Source: an uncultured Clostridia bacterium (GTDB lineage Bacteria; Bacillota; Clostridia; TANB77; CAG-508). Taken from it: a stretch of DNA of 64,000 nucleotides. Position 1 is the stretch's first letter, and every line of letters starts with the position of its first letter. A model generated the notes under the pieces. The model had not been told where the DNA came from and ran no database searches. It saw only the letters and a list, made by a program, of their open reading frames with translations. Shown in pieces: positions 1 through 9,431 of this stretch. A program made the position numbers and the translations under genes. The stretch lies in NCBI GenBank assembly GCA_944386365.1, contig CALXAT010000001.1, forward strand, positions 277,028-341,027, given 5' to 3'.

Positions 1-840
1 AAGAAAAAGATTTTTACGATTGCTTTTCCAATTAGTATCACTTCTTGCATTCGTTCTGGACTTTCCTCTTTAAAGCAATTTCTGATTCCGATTCGATTAG
101 AATTATCTGGTATCTCCTATTCCTTAGCTGTTTCAAAATATGGTTTAATTAGTGGAATGGTTATGCCTGTTATTATGTTTGCTAATGTTTTAATTGGTTC
201 TTTTAGCGGATTATTGGTTCCAGAGTTTTCGAGACTATTGGCTGGTGGAAATTATAATAGACTAAAAACTGTCTGTGATACAATTTTTAAAGTAACTTTT
301 ATCTTTTCCATTTGCGTTACTGGCATTTTTATTATATTTGCCAACGAAATTAGTCTTATGGTATATCAATCTATAGAAGCAGGTGTTTGGATTAAAATAT
401 TATCTCCTCTTATCTTTTTTATGTATATAGATAATATTATTGATAATATGTTAAAAGGTATTAATGAACAAGTAAGTGTCATGATTTGTAATATTGTTGA
501 TTTGTTAGTTACCATTTCTATTATCTTTTTTATTGTTCCCATTATGGGAATGTATGGATATATTTTAAGTATTTTTGTGAGTGAACTCCTAAACTTTACA
601 ATTAGCAGTATACAATTAAAGAAAAAAATCAACTACTCTGTAAATTTCAAAAAATTTATTATAAGGCCAATTGTATCATGTTTCGTGTCTTATTTATTCA
701 TTAAACTATTACCAATCCATTTTTCATCTTTTTCTTTAAATACTATCTTTCAAATTGGTTTATTTATCGTATTTTATTTGTTTTTTATAATTGTATTTGA
801 TAGAAAACGTATTTATGGAAAAATTAGAGAGTTTTACTAA
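1..840 (+). CDS. SpoVB/MurJ-like polysaccharide flippase, 3' part
   Basis: This is the C-terminal part (about 279 residues visible) of a multi-pass membrane protein of the MATE/PST flippase group, closest in feel to stage V sporulation protein B. The frame is open from base 1, so the gene begins outside the window; the ATG at 157 is internal. Many hydrophobic segments alternate with short loops, and the stretch around residues 15-80 (RSGLSSLKQFLIP, then VPEFSRLLAGGNY) is typical of SpoVB proteins. Such proteins are thought to flip lipid-linked sugar precursors during spore cortex or wall synthesis. It ends just before a large hairpin shared with the converging gene. MurJ or a capsule flippase remains possible because the N-terminus is missing. 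Confidence 0.75.
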   Translation, partial: KKKIFTIAFPISITSCIRSGLSSLKQFLIPIRLELSGISYSLAVSKYGLISGMVMPVIMFANVLIGSFSGLLVPEFSRLLAGGNYNRLKTVCDTIFKVTFIFSICVTGIFIIFANEISLMVYQSIEAGVWIKILSPLIFFMYIDNIIDNMLKGINEQVSVMICNIVDLLVTISIIFFIVPIMGMYGYILSIFVSELLNFTISSIQLKKKINYSVNFKKFIIRPIVSCFVSYLFIKLLPIHFSSFSLNTIFQIGLFIVFYLFFIIVFDRKRIYGKIREFY

Positions 841-841
841 T

Positions 842-902
842 AGCCAAAAACTATTTCAAGCAGAACCTTTAACAAAGGCTCTGCTTGAAATAGTTTTCGG
901 CT
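842..902. terminator. Long bidirectional terminator hairpin
   Basis: A nearly perfect inverted repeat with about 22 bp outer arms (one mismatch) and a 5 bp inner stem (CCTTT/AAAGG). It fills the gap between two converging genes, 1 base after the flippase stop and 5 bases before the stop of the minus-strand gene. It should end transcripts from both sides. The stem is unusually long for a terminator. Confidence 0.8.
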
Positions 903-907
903 ATTAG

Positions 908-1189
908 CTACATTAACATTTGATTAATTATCGACAATACCTCTTCCCAGTCTTCTTTCTCATCTTTTTTAGCAATAATTATTGAATACATGGTTTCTAC
1001 TACCTCATCCACACCAATTGTGCTAAACATATTCAGCAAAATCGATGTTCTCTGTATTTCTTCCTCAATACTGTTAATCATTTCCTGTGTAGCTATTCGG
1101 GTATTTTCTAAAACATTTTTGTCTTGTAGCTTGATACCTTTTACCTGAAATTTCCGTAATGTTTTTATAAACTCTTGCACATGTTCCAT
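908..1189 (-). CDS. Small hypothetical protein (93 aa)
   Basis: I do not recognise this 93-residue protein. It has no signal peptide or membrane segment, is charged, and looks mainly helical. The start at 1189 is chosen because GGAGGT sits 7 bases upstream; the longer open frame up to 1273 runs through two hairpins and has no binding site. It contains one in-frame CGG codon at 1154-1156, and the reading frame after it looks normal, so this CGG seems to be read without a shift. It lies downstream of the ftsZ-like gene on the same strand and may be co-transcribed with it. Confidence 0.6.
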   Translation of the reverse strand: MEHVQEFIKTLRKFQVKGIKLQDKNVLENTRIATQEMINSIEEEIQRTSILLNMFSTIGVDEVVETMYSIIIAKKDEKEDWEEVLSIINQMLM

Positions 1190-1236
1190 TTTGTGTACCT
1201 CCAAAATTTTTTTCTTTTCTGTCGACGAGTTTCTAC

Positions 1237-1275
1237 GCAAACACGAGGTTTGCCCTACATATGGCATTGCCATAT
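1237..1275. repeat. Two adjacent short inverted repeats
   Basis: GCAAAC and GTTTGC (1237-1242, 1248-1253) flank a 5-base loop. Right beside them is a perfect 8+1+8 palindrome, ATATGGCA-T-TGCCATAT (1259-1275). Both lie between the ftsZ-like stop and the small downstream gene on the minus strand. They could be a processing site, an attenuator or an operator; no poly-T run follows, so a simple terminator is less likely. Confidence 0.45.
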
Positions 1276-1313
1276 ATGCTACATTATATCACTCTTTACA
1301 TAATTTTTCAATC

Positions 1314-2303
1314 TTATTCTACCCCTGTGGCAATAACTGTAACAACAACTTTGTCATCTAAAGACTCATCTGTAATTGTTCCAAATACGACATTGGCATC
1401 TTCACTAATTAAATCATTAATTTTTCCAATACCATCGTTAATTTCACTTAATGCTAATTCTGAATTTCCTCTAACATTAAAGATAACACCTTTTGCATTA
1501 TTAATCTTATTTTCTGTAAGTGCATTATCAATTGCTTGATTTACTGCATCTGCCATTCTTCCTTCTCCTGTTGCTTCACCTATTCCCATATATGCCATAC
1601 CTTTATATGTTAGCATTGTTGTAACATCTGCAAAGTCTACATTTATGTCTCCTACTGATGTAATTAAATCTGTAATACTTTTAATACCTTGTTCTAAGAC
1701 ATTATCCGCCATTTTAAAAGCATTAATAACACTCATTTTTTGATTTCCTGCAACTTTTAATAATTTATCATTTGAAATTAAAATTAGACTATTCACATGT
1801 TGTTTTAATTTTTCTATACCAACATCTGCTCTACTTGCCCTTAATCTCCCCTCAAAAAGAAAAGGTTTTGTAACAATGGCAATAGTTTGTATTCCCATTT
1901 CTTGTGCTATTTCTGCAACTACTGGAATTGCTCCGGTTCCAGTTCCGCCTCCCATTCCAGCAGTTAGGAATAATAATTGTGTACCTTCTAATAACTTCTT
2001 AATATCTTCTTTACTTTCAATAGCAGCCTTTTCTCCCATATCTGGGTTTGCACCTGCACCTAGTCCTTTTGTTGTCTCTTTCCCGATTTGTAAAACATTG
2101 TCCATCTTTGTTTTATTTAACATAGCAAGCTCTGTATTAATAAAATAAAATTCCACATCTTTTACTTTATCTTCAACCATTTGTCTAACAGCATTATTAC
2201 CGCCTCCACCGATTCCAATTACCTTTATTTTTGGAATAGATGTTTTTATTTCCCCATATATATTTCCATAATTGTTTCCATATTTATTTTCTATTTGTAT
2301 CAT
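1314..2303 (-). CDS. ftsZ: FtsZ-like tubulin GTPase without C-terminal tail
   Basis: A 329-residue FtsZ family protein. The GTP-binding elements are intact: IGIGGGGNNAV near residue 31, the tubulin signature GGGTGTGA near 118, and the T7-loop region SVGDINVDFADV near 217 with its catalytic aspartates. FtsZ polymerises into the cytoplasmic division ring. This protein stops straight after the polymerisation domain (VTVIATGVE), so it lacks the variable linker and the short C-terminal peptide that binds FtsA, SepF or ZapA in normal FtsZ of 350-400 residues. It is also not next to ftsA or the mur genes. It may be a second FtsZ paralogue rather than the main division protein. Gene symbol used in the family sense. 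Confidence 0.85.
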   Translation of the reverse strand: MIQIENKYGNNYGNIYGEIKTSIPKIKVIGIGGGGNNAVRQMVEDKVKDVEFYFINTELAMLNKTKMDNVLQIGKETTKGLGAGANPDMGEKAAIESKEDIKKLLEGTQLLFLTAGMGGGTGTGAIPVVAEIAQEMGIQTIAIVTKPFLFEGRLRASRADVGIEKLKQHVNSLILISNDKLLKVAGNQKMSVINAFKMADNVLEQGIKSITDLITSVGDINVDFADVTTMLTYKGMAYMGIGEATGEGRMADAVNQAIDNALTENKINNAKGVIFNVRGNSELALSEINDGIGKINDLISEDANVVFGTITDESLDDKVVVTVIATGVE

Positions 2304-2351
2304 TTTTACAACCTTCCTTTTCTATATTTACTTTTGTATGTATCGTCTAGT

Positions 2352-2380
2352 ATTATATAGTTTTCTTTTAAAATTTTCAA
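2352..2380 (-). promoter_or_regulatory. Sigma-A type promoter for the ftsZ-like gene
   Basis: On the minus strand TTGAAA (2375-2380) and TATAAT (2352-2357) are separated by exactly 17 bases, about 50 bases upstream of the ATG. This is a near-consensus housekeeping promoter. Confidence 0.7.
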
Positions 2381-2434
2381 TATAGATTCACAAATTTTTA
2401 AGGATTATAATTTGATTCCTTAAAATATGAACAA

Positions 2435-2458
2435 AGAGAGACCTCCATAGGTCTCTCT
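2435..2458 (-). terminator. Terminator after the SSB-like gene
   Basis: A 9 bp stem (AGAGAGACC/GGTCTCTCT) with a 6-base loop, ending 10 bases downstream of the minus-strand stop, followed by a short T-rich stretch. Confidence 0.65.
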
Positions 2459-2468
2459 CTGCCTTCCC

Positions 2469-3128
2469 TTATTCTTCTATTTTCTCCATTGTATTGATGG
2501 AAATCTCATAGGCTTCTCTCCATTCTCCTCTTTCGGGATTAGATGGATCTTTTTTAAAATATTTCCTACTTTGAATTCTTCCTTCTAGTTCTATACAGTC
2601 TCCAATTTTCATCAGACCTGCTCTTACAGCATTTGCATTCCATGCAACACATGGGAGATAATCTGATTGTTCATAGTTTCGATGAACCGCTATCAGCAAA
2701 TCTGATATAGCCTTATGCGCTTTTGAAGTTCTTCTATAAACTGGTGATTTACAAATATATCCCCGTAAGAAAATTTCATTTTGATTTTCATCATCGTCTA
2801 TAAAGTTAAATTCCTTAACAAAAAGAAATAACTTCAGATGTGATTTTCCATCCTTTCCTACTTCATTACGAGATCTAAATTGACCTCTCATTTCAGCTGT
2901 TTTTCCAACATTTTTTTCAGATAAAATTTCTGAATTTAACAAAAATCCTGAAATAATAACTGGAATCACATCTATTGTTCCATCATATCGGCTCACAGCA
3001 ACTTTCGTTGCGTAAAATCTTTCTCGTCTGACTTCGTGGTCTAAGGAAAATTCTTCTGTAATTTTTCCTCTGATAATTACTTTGTTATTTTTCGCCATAT
3101 CCTTCCGTGATACTCCTTTTTCCTGCAT
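2469..3128 (-). CDS. Double-OB single-stranded DNA-binding-like protein
   Basis: A 219-residue protein made of two OB-fold-like halves. The first (about 11-100) starts KVIIRGKI, and the second (about 117-210) starts IFLRGYICKSPVYR and contains DLLIAVHRNY and a CVAWNANA segment, like the single-stranded DNA-binding proteins of Clostridia. It lacks the acidic DDDLPF-type tail of classical SSB, so it may be an SSB paralogue with another partner. GGAGGA lies 7 bases before the start at 3128; a second start at 3098 (MAKNNK) also has a purine-rich site. Two CGG codons are in frame: 3105-3107, between the two possible starts, and 2763-2765, in the conserved LRGYI where it must be read as a normal codon. 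Confidence 0.75.
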   Translation of the reverse strand: MQEKGVSRKDMAKNNKVIIRGKITEEFSLDHEVRRERFYATKVAVSRYDGTIDVIPVIISGFLLNSEILSEKNVGKTAEMRGQFRSRNEVGKDGKSHLKLFLFVKEFNFIDDDENQNEIFLRGYICKSPVYRRTSKAHKAISDLLIAVHRNYEQSDYLPCVAWNANAVRAGLMKIGDCIELEGRIQSRKYFKKDPSNPERGEWREAYEISINTMEKIEE

Positions 3129-3351
3129 TGTTTTTTCCTCCTGTTTTTTATCTTTCTGTTCAATACATTTTTATAGAAGAATTTATCTTTTGTTTACATA
3201 CCAAAATTTCTAGTATGTCTTAAAATTAAGAAATAGATTCTCTATTTATATTCTGCATAAACAGTACCTCTATTATATCACTTTTTTTACTTTATGTAAA
3301 ATATTATTTCTACTATACAAAGCATTTAACCAAAAATTTGTTCTAAAACTA

Positions 3352-3380
3352 TTGCGTTTTTATTTTCATAATGATATAAT
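3352..3380 (+). promoter_or_regulatory. Promoter for the radical SAM gene
   Basis: TTGCGT (3352-3357) and TATAAT (3375-3380) with 17-base spacing, followed by a short leader and a GGAGG site before the ATG at 3405. Confidence 0.7.
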
Positions 3381-3404
3381 CGTACATATGTTTGGAGGTG
3401 TGCT

Positions 3405-4704
3405 ATGGAAATTTTTGATAAATTAAAAATTCTTGCTGATTCTGCTAAGTATGATGCTTCTTGTAGTTCTAGTGGTAGCAATCGAAAAAATACGAATAAT
3501 GGAATCGGAAATGGTGATGTTTCTGGTATTTGTCACAGTTGGGGTGCAGATGGCAGATGTATCTCTCTTCTAAAAATCCTATTTACAAATGCCTGTATCT
3601 ATGATTGTAAATATTGTATTAATCGCTGTTCAAATTCCGTACCCCGAGCTACTTTTACCCCTCGCGAGGTTGCTGATTTAACGATTCATTTTTACAAACG
3701 TAATTATATTGAAGGTCTATTTTTAAGTTCAGCCGTTATCAAATCTCCTGATTATACTATGGAAAGATTAATTGAAACAGCTTCTATCTTAAGAAACGAA
3801 TATCATTTTAATGGATATATTCACTGTAAGACAATTCCTCGGTTGTAGTCAAGAATTAATTGATAGCTTAGGTATTCTAGTAGATAGATTAAGTATTAAT
3901 ATAGAACTACCTTCAAATAACAGTTTAAAATTATTGGCACCACAAAAAGAAAAAGATGGTATTTTAAAACCAATGACATATATTTCAAATACAATCAAGA
4001 TTAGCAAAATGGATAAATCCAGATATAAGAAGAAATTTGTTCCTGCAGGTCAAACCACGCAATTAATAGTGGGTGCTACACCTGAAACAGATTTAAAAAT
4101 ACTAAAACTTTCCGAAGGTATGTACAAATCTTTAAAACTAAAAAGAGTCTATTATTCTGCCTATGTTTCGATTAATAATGACAAAAATTTACCAACTTTA
4201 GAAAAGCCTCCTCTTTTAAGAGAAAACCGATTATATCAAGCAGATTGGTTACTTCGATTTTATGGATTTCAAGCTGATGAATTATTAAATGCAGAACATC
4301 CAAATTTTAATACTTTACTAGACCCTAAATGTGATTGGGCTTTAAGAAATTTAGATAAATTTCCAATAGAAATTAATACAGCAGATTATCACACTTTACT
4401 TAGAATTCCTGGTATTGGTGTGATTAGTGCTAAAAAAATTATTACTGCCAGAAGGGAATTTTTGCTAAATTTTGAAAGTTTAAAAAAATTAGGTGTTGTC
4501 TTAAAAAGAGCACAATATTTTATTACTTGCAAAGGAAAGTATTTTTATGAAGTCAATAAATTTAATAAAAAATTTATTGAAACCAATTTATTATATACCG
4601 AAAGAAATACCATTCCACAAAAGAAATATGAACAATTATCAATCTTTGATACATTGTTACCTACAAAGGAGGATAAAATAAAATGTCTAACTGGAAACTT
4701 GTAA
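3405..4704 (+). CDS. Putative DNA modification/repair radical SAM protein, frameshifted at CGG
   Basis: Matches the TIGR03916 family of radical SAM proteins linked to DNA repair or modification; the reaction is not known. The CxxxCxxC cluster motif (CIYDCKYC) is near residue 64 and a helix-hairpin-helix (RIPGIGVISAKK) near residue 335. The frame is broken once: zero frame reads HCKTIP, then CGG TTG TAG and stops at 3848; the rest continues in the +1 frame as GCSQELIDSLG. Removing the C at 3840 restores the family reading (IPG). It is the same event type as in ffh, the response regulator and the SleB-like gene. The next gene overlaps it by 22 bases and is its usual partner. It could also be a fresh pseudogene or a sequencing error, but the rest of the gene is undamaged. 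Confidence 0.8.
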
Positions 4705-5441
4705 ATACAACTTATCTATATGATGGTACATTTGATGGATTACTAACCATCGTTTTTGACAGTTATTCTACTAAAACCTTACCACAAAAAATCGTTTCAG
4801 AAGAGGAATATATACAAAATTTTTTAGACAAAACACTATATATTGATACAAATTATGAAAAAGCAAAACGCGTTTTTGAAGGAATCTATAAAAACATTTG
4901 TTATGAAGCTTTATATAATAGCTTCTATGCTTTTTTATCAGACGGTAAGAATAGAGAAATAAATATTTTAAAATACTTATGTGATGGATTTGATATTGGT
5001 CCTAAAATAAATACTATGCTTACCGTTTCTTATGTATTTTCTGTTATTAACATGAGGAAAAGATCTTTATCAGAATGTCACAAGTTAAAAGGATTGCTTC
5101 GCTTTATGGGAATTGGAGAAAATCTATATTACGCTTCTATTCACCCTGATAATAACATTATTGAGCCATTAGGACATCATTTTATGAGAAGATTTCCTAC
5201 GCAAAACTTTATCATTCATGATAAAAATAGAAATATTTGTTTCTTATACAACTCTCAAGAATACAAAATCATTGATAGTACCAATTTAACGATTCCAAAT
5301 ATTACTGAAGAAGAACAAAAATATCAAGAACTTTGGAAACTATTTTTCAAAACCATTGCTATACAAGAAAGAAAAAATGCTAGATGTCAAATGCAATTTA
5401 TGCCTAAAAAATATTGGAAAGACCTAATTGAAGATCCATAA
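4683..5441 (+). CDS. TIGR03915-type putative DNA repair protein
   Basis: A 252-residue protein with the start pattern of the TIGR03915 family (YLYDGTFDGLLTIVFDSY), the partner always found beside the TIGR03916 radical SAM protein. The C-terminal half (CHKLKGLLRFMG, HPDNNIIEPLGHHFMRRFPTQNFIIHD) is characteristic. The family is predicted to act with the radical SAM protein in DNA repair, possibly a glycosylase-like role; the true function is unproven. The start at 4683 overlaps the upstream gene by 22 bases, and AGGAGG sits 11 bases ahead inside the radical SAM gene, so translation is probably coupled. Confidence 0.8.
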   Translation: MSNWKLVNTTYLYDGTFDGLLTIVFDSYSTKTLPQKIVSEEEYIQNFLDKTLYIDTNYEKAKRVFEGIYKNICYEALYNSFYAFLSDGKNREINILKYLCDGFDIGPKINTMLTVSYVFSVINMRKRSLSECHKLKGLLRFMGIGENLYYASIHPDNNIIEPLGHHFMRRFPTQNFIIHDKNRNICFLYNSQEYKIIDSTNLTIPNITEEEQKYQELWKLFFKTIAIQERKNARCQMQFMPKKYWKDLIEDP

Positions 5442-5457
5442 TGTTTCATTAGGTCTT
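5419..5457 (+). terminator. Terminator overlapping the end of the DNA repair pair
   Basis: A 10 bp stem (AAGACCTAAT/ATTAGGTCTT). The left arm lies inside the last codons of the upstream gene and the stop codon is in the loop. Confidence 0.7.
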
Positions 5458-5469
5458 CCTATTAAAATT

Positions 5470-5934
5470 TTATTTTGTTTGTCTATATATTCTTAATCCA
5501 TAGCAATTGTAATATTCTGTATACCCTATAATTTGTTCATAAGTAGCTCCATCTTCTAAAACAGAATTTCCTATAATATCTGTTTTTAAATCATCAAAAA
5601 TATGTGTATGGTCTTCAAACTTATAAACAGGAAGCCCAATCATAAATAAAAAATATAGGATTATGATACCATTTATTATTTTTTTCTTTGCTAACAACTT
5701 TTTATTAAATACTAAAACAAGCATAATGATATTTATGAGTATTGATACATAAAACCATATTGTAGAATCTGAATATTTTGCATTTCCTGGAAAAATAAAT
5801 TTTATGAAACCAATAATCCCTATATTTAAAATAATCATAAATTTAATCCAATTACCACTTTTAGCATACTTTTCTTGTTCTTGTACAAATATTATAATAC
5901 CTATTATTGCTATAATTACTACAAATATCATCAT
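5470..5934 (-). CDS. Small membrane protein (154 aa), unknown
   Basis: Not recognised. It has about four hydrophobic segments (roughly residues 3-18, 29-48, 59-77 and 86-104) and a soluble C-terminal tail of about 45 residues (KFEDHTHIFDDL...). It starts ATGATG with a GGGGAT-like site 8 bases upstream. It sits downstream of the transporter operon on the same strand but is separated from it by a terminator to its right, so it is probably transcribed on its own. Confidence 0.6.
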   Translation of the reverse strand: MMIFVVIIAIIGIIIFVQEQEKYAKSGNWIKFMIILNIGIIGFIKFIFPGNAKYSDSTIWFYVSILINIIMLVLVFNKKLLAKKKIINGIIILYFLFMIGLPVYKFEDHTHIFDDLKTDIIGNSVLEDGATYEQIIGYTEYYNCYGLRIYRQTK

Positions 5935-6068
5935 TTCTTACATCCCCTTTTATATATGCTTATTATTTTACAATTTTGATATGACTTTTATCATTTCATT
6001 ATTATATTTGTATCATAAAATATTATTTTCTTCAATAAAATTTATTATTGTTTTTTTTTATACAATAA

Positions 6069-6097
6069 AATCCGGTAGTTTTAAAATCTACCGGATT
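6069..6097 (-). terminator. Terminator after the ABC permease
   Basis: A 10 bp stem (AATCCGGTAG/CTACCGGATT), followed on the minus strand by TTTATTGT, 13 bases after the permease stop. Confidence 0.8.
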
Positions 6098-6109
6098 TGT
6101 TTTGTCTAT

Positions 6110-8704
6110 TTAAATATTTTCTTTTCGAATTGTTTCAATAATATTTTGATTTTTTGTTTTCTTAACCGCGTATCGCATCGTCATAAAGATAATGGCAAAT
6201 ACAAATATAATAGAAATTATAATAGGTATAATTGGAAGTTGATAAGTTGTTGTATACACATCTGCTGTAACTGTATAGATTAGATAAGATAATGCTATTC
6301 CTACTGGTAATCCAAAAATAAGTGCTTTTAATCCATATATGAAGCTTTCATAATTAATCATTTTTCTAAATTCTTTATTTGTCATACCTATCGATTTTAA
6401 TATAGCAAATTCTCTATTTCTAAGTGCCATATTCGTGGTTATAGTATTAAATATGTTTGTTACACCAATAACACTAATCACAGCTATAAATCCATATACA
6501 AATATAGACACGATTAAATTCATATTCTTTGCAGCTCTTATCTCCTCTTCAGCATTATAAATATTACCTTTATTTGTTTTATCAATTTCTATGATTTCTT
6601 CCTGCAATTTATACGGATCTTCTGCATTTATATTCATAGAAACCAAACTATGTTCAAAGTTCTCCATCATTTCATCTGAAACAATAATAATTGGATCTGC
6701 ATCATTACTAAACAATGAACCTAATGGATAAATATCCGCTCTTTTGGCAATTTTGATACTTCCTTTTTCTGATAGATTTCCTTCCTCATCTTGCATATTA
6801 TAATATTCTAAAGTATCTCCTTCATTTAAATCAAATAAATTTGTTTCTACTCGTTTGACACCATCTTTTCCATCTTGATATTCATATAAGAGTCTTGTAT
6901 CACAAAGGATGGCTTCATCTTTCACTTCATCATAGTTTAATCCTAATTCTGACACATAATTTCTATAAGCTTCATCACCAATTGCATAAATAACTAATGT
7001 ATCCATTTCTGAATAATATTCTAGTGCTTTTTTAGTATATATTTTTTGATTAGCAATATACGCATGTGCATTTTTTAAAATAGCATACTCCTTAATTCCT
7101 TCTAAACTTTTTATTTGTTTAAAATATTCTTCTTTTTCTGTTTCGCTTTTGTTGTAGCTAGGATATACTGTTAAATTAATTCTAGAATCTTGATATTCTA
7201 AAGAAGATAATCCAAATATACTTTCTGCGAAAGCATTCATTGAGATAAACAAGACAATACTTAAGAATATAGAAAAGATGGTCGTTCTATATTTTTTCTT
7301 GCTTCTTCTAAAATTTTTTCTAGCAATAACGCCTTCTATTCCAAATAATTTTTTAGTTATTTTATATTCTTTATTCTTATGCTTATTCTTTTTTACTTTT
7401 ATATCAGAACTTTCTCTTATCGCATCAATAGGTGAAATTTTTCCTGCTCGATAACTCGGTCTTATTAAAGAAAGAACAATCATAACAATAGATAATATAA
7501 TCGCCGCCATAACTGCTAAACTAGATACTGTCAAATGTAATTCAAAATTATCAATCAATGGAGTTGTTCCTGAATTGATAATCCCATTGACTATAGCCAA
7601 TACAATTCCAATTGCTACAATTCCTATAACAATTCCTAGTGGTATAGAGATAAGTCCTAATATAGCACCTTCAAAAAAGATACTTTTTCTGATTTGTTTT
7701 GCCGTTGCTCCCACACTTGCTATCATTCCCAATTCTCTTGTTTTTTCTGTAAGTGATATGCTAAAACTATTTTTAATAACAAAGGCAGAAGTAAGGACAA
7801 TAATGCCAATCACAATTGCTGCCATTATCATCACAAAGTTCTCCATTCTCCCACTTTTAAATACTCCTATATAATATAACAAATTTTCATTTTCTGAAAT
7901 ATCATTCTCATCAATCTTTAAGTCATTTTTCATATATTCTTCAAAATCATATGTTTCTGATGGATCTTTTAATACTATCGATATATTAACCGGTTTACTT
8001 TCATTAACATTTTCCAACTTTGTAATCATCGTATATCCTGGTGCTGAATAACTTTCACTATTTAGTCTTTCCATAATTCCTACAATTGTATAAGTTTTAT
8101 GTGCATCTGCTATAAATGTTTCTTGTTGTAATATTTCTCCATCTACTCCAGATCGATTGTTTTCCATTATATCTTCATCTGTGTAATATGGATTGGACTG
8201 ATTTAAGGTATATTCTCCTTTATATCGATTACCTATATCTAAATCTAGTGTATTTCCTACCTTTATTTCTGTTTTGGCATTTTGAATAAAATGTTCTGGT
8301 ATTAAAATTTCATTTTCATTTTCTGGTAATCTTCCTTCTGTTAAAATAATTCCACCATTTTGTAAAAGTGATTCATCATAACTTTCGATATAGGCATATG
8401 GCTTATATTCATTTCTGGATGCCTCTAAAATCGCATATCCTACCTCTTGTGATATTTGCACTTCTTTCACTTTGGCATTATTTTCCAAGTATTTTTGATT
8501 TTCTTTTGATACATTTTGTACACGGATATGATAATTTCCATTTCTCTTGATTTCTCTTTTTATCATAGAATTTTGAAAACTAACAGCAAATGTAGTAATA
8601 GCACATATTAAAGCAACAGAAAGAGAAATACCAATAATGGTCACAATAGTTCTTTTTTTGTTTAATTTTAAATTTTTTAATGTTAATGTATTTAAAATTT
8701 TCAT
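6110..8704 (-). CDS. FtsX/MacB-type ABC transporter permease
   Basis: An 864-residue permease with two FtsX-like halves. A first membrane helix near 20-40 is followed by a large extracytoplasmic domain. Three helices lie near 285-420 (the segment EKTRELGMIASVGATAKQIRKS is the typical FtsX coupling region). A further helix lies near 480, then a second outside domain, then three helices near 735-850 (NREFAILKSIGMTNKEFRK is the matching coupling segment). Such permeases work with a MacB-like ATPase in peptide-antibiotic sensing and resistance, or in cell-wall or lipoprotein traffic. It lies 13 bases downstream of its ATPase and near a dedicated two-component system, which favours an antimicrobial-peptide detoxification module. 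The substrate cannot be read from sequence. Confidence 0.9.
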   Translation of the reverse strand: MKILNTLTLKNLKLNKKRTIVTIIGISLSVALICAITTFAVSFQNSMIKREIKRNGNYHIRVQNVSKENQKYLENNAKVKEVQISQEVGYAILEASRNEYKPYAYIESYDESLLQNGGIILTEGRLPENENEILIPEHFIQNAKTEIKVGNTLDLDIGNRYKGEYTLNQSNPYYTDEDIMENNRSGVDGEILQQETFIADAHKTYTIVGIMERLNSESYSAPGYTMITKLENVNESKPVNISIVLKDPSETYDFEEYMKNDLKIDENDISENENLLYYIGVFKSGRMENFVMIMAAIVIGIIVLTSAFVIKNSFSISLTEKTRELGMIASVGATAKQIRKSIFFEGAILGLISIPLGIVIGIVAIGIVLAIVNGIINSGTTPLIDNFELHLTVSSLAVMAAIILSIVMIVLSLIRPSYRAGKISPIDAIRESSDIKVKKNKHKNKEYKITKKLFGIEGVIARKNFRRSKKKYRTTIFSIFLSIVLFISMNAFAESIFGLSSLEYQDSRINLTVYPSYNKSETEKEEYFKQIKSLEGIKEYAILKNAHAYIANQKIYTKKALEYYSEMDTLVIYAIGDEAYRNYVSELGLNYDEVKDEAILCDTRLLYEYQDGKDGVKRVETNLFDLNEGDTLEYYNMQDEEGNLSEKGSIKIAKRADIYPLGSLFSNDADPIIIVSDEMMENFEHSLVSMNINAEDPYKLQEEIIEIDKTNKGNIYNAEEEIRAAKNMNLIVSIFVYGFIAVISVIGVTNIFNTITTNMALRNREFAILKSIGMTNKEFRKMINYESFIYGLKALIFGLPVGIALSYLIYTVTADVYTTTYQLPIIPIIISIIFVFAIIFMTMRYAVKKTKNQNIIETIRKENI

Positions 8705-8717
8705 TTTTTTATCCCCT

Positions 8718-9398
8718 TTACTTTATTTTCTCATCACTTATTAGCCTTCCATCCTGTATGGTAATAATTCTATCAGCCTCTAGTGCAATATTTTCATCAT
8801 GTGTAATCACAATTAAAGTTTGATTATATTTTTGATTAGACACTTTTAATAAATCAATAATCTCTCGTGATGCTTTACTATCCAAATTTCCTGTTGGTTC
8901 ATCGGCTAAAACAATACTTGGATTATTAATCATTGCTCTTCCAATAGAAACTCTTTGTTGTTGTCCTCCTGATAATTCATTTGGTAAGTGATTGACTCTT
9001 TTTTCTAATCCCAAAATATATAACAATTCATTTAACCTTTTTTCATCTACTTTCTGACTGTCCAGATCACATGGTAAGGTTATGTTTTCTTTTACATTTA
9101 AAATAGGAATTAAATTATAGAATTGATAAATGAGTCCTACTTGTCTCCTTCTAAAAATTGCTAAATTATCATTGCTTAAAGAATATATATCTGTTCCATT
9201 AATATATACCTTTCCACTAGTTGGTTTATCCACTCCTCCAATTAAATGTAATAAAGTAGACTTTCCACTTCCAGATGCTCCTACAATCGCTACAAATTCT
9301 CCTTTGTTTACACAGAAGGATACATTATCTAATGCAATCACTTCTGTATCTTTTTTTCCATATTTTTTAGTTAAATTTTCTACTTTCAATATCTCCAT
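8718..9398 (-). CDS. ABC transporter ATP-binding protein (MacB/LolD type)
   Basis: A 226-residue ATPase with Walker A GASGSGKST near residue 40, signature LSGGQQQR near 142, Walker B IVLADEPTGNLD near 160 and the switch histidine in VITHD near 198. YQFYNLIPILNVKENI at about 90-105 is typical of the LolD/MacB/BceA group. It powers the permease encoded directly downstream. Start at 9398 with AGGAGA upstream. The gene sits behind a promoter carrying paired repeats that look like a response-regulator site. Confidence 0.95.
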   Translation of the reverse strand: MEILKVENLTKKYGKKDTEVIALDNVSFCVNKGEFVAIVGASGSGKSTLLHLIGGVDKPTSGKVYINGTDIYSLSNDNLAIFRRRQVGLIYQFYNLIPILNVKENITLPCDLDSQKVDEKRLNELLYILGLEKRVNHLPNELSGGQQQRVSIGRAMINNPSIVLADEPTGNLDSKASREIIDLLKVSNQKYNQTLIVITHDENIALEADRIITIQDGRLISDEKIK

Positions 9399-9431
9399 AA
9401 ATATTCTCCTTTCTTATGTTTTAAAAATATT

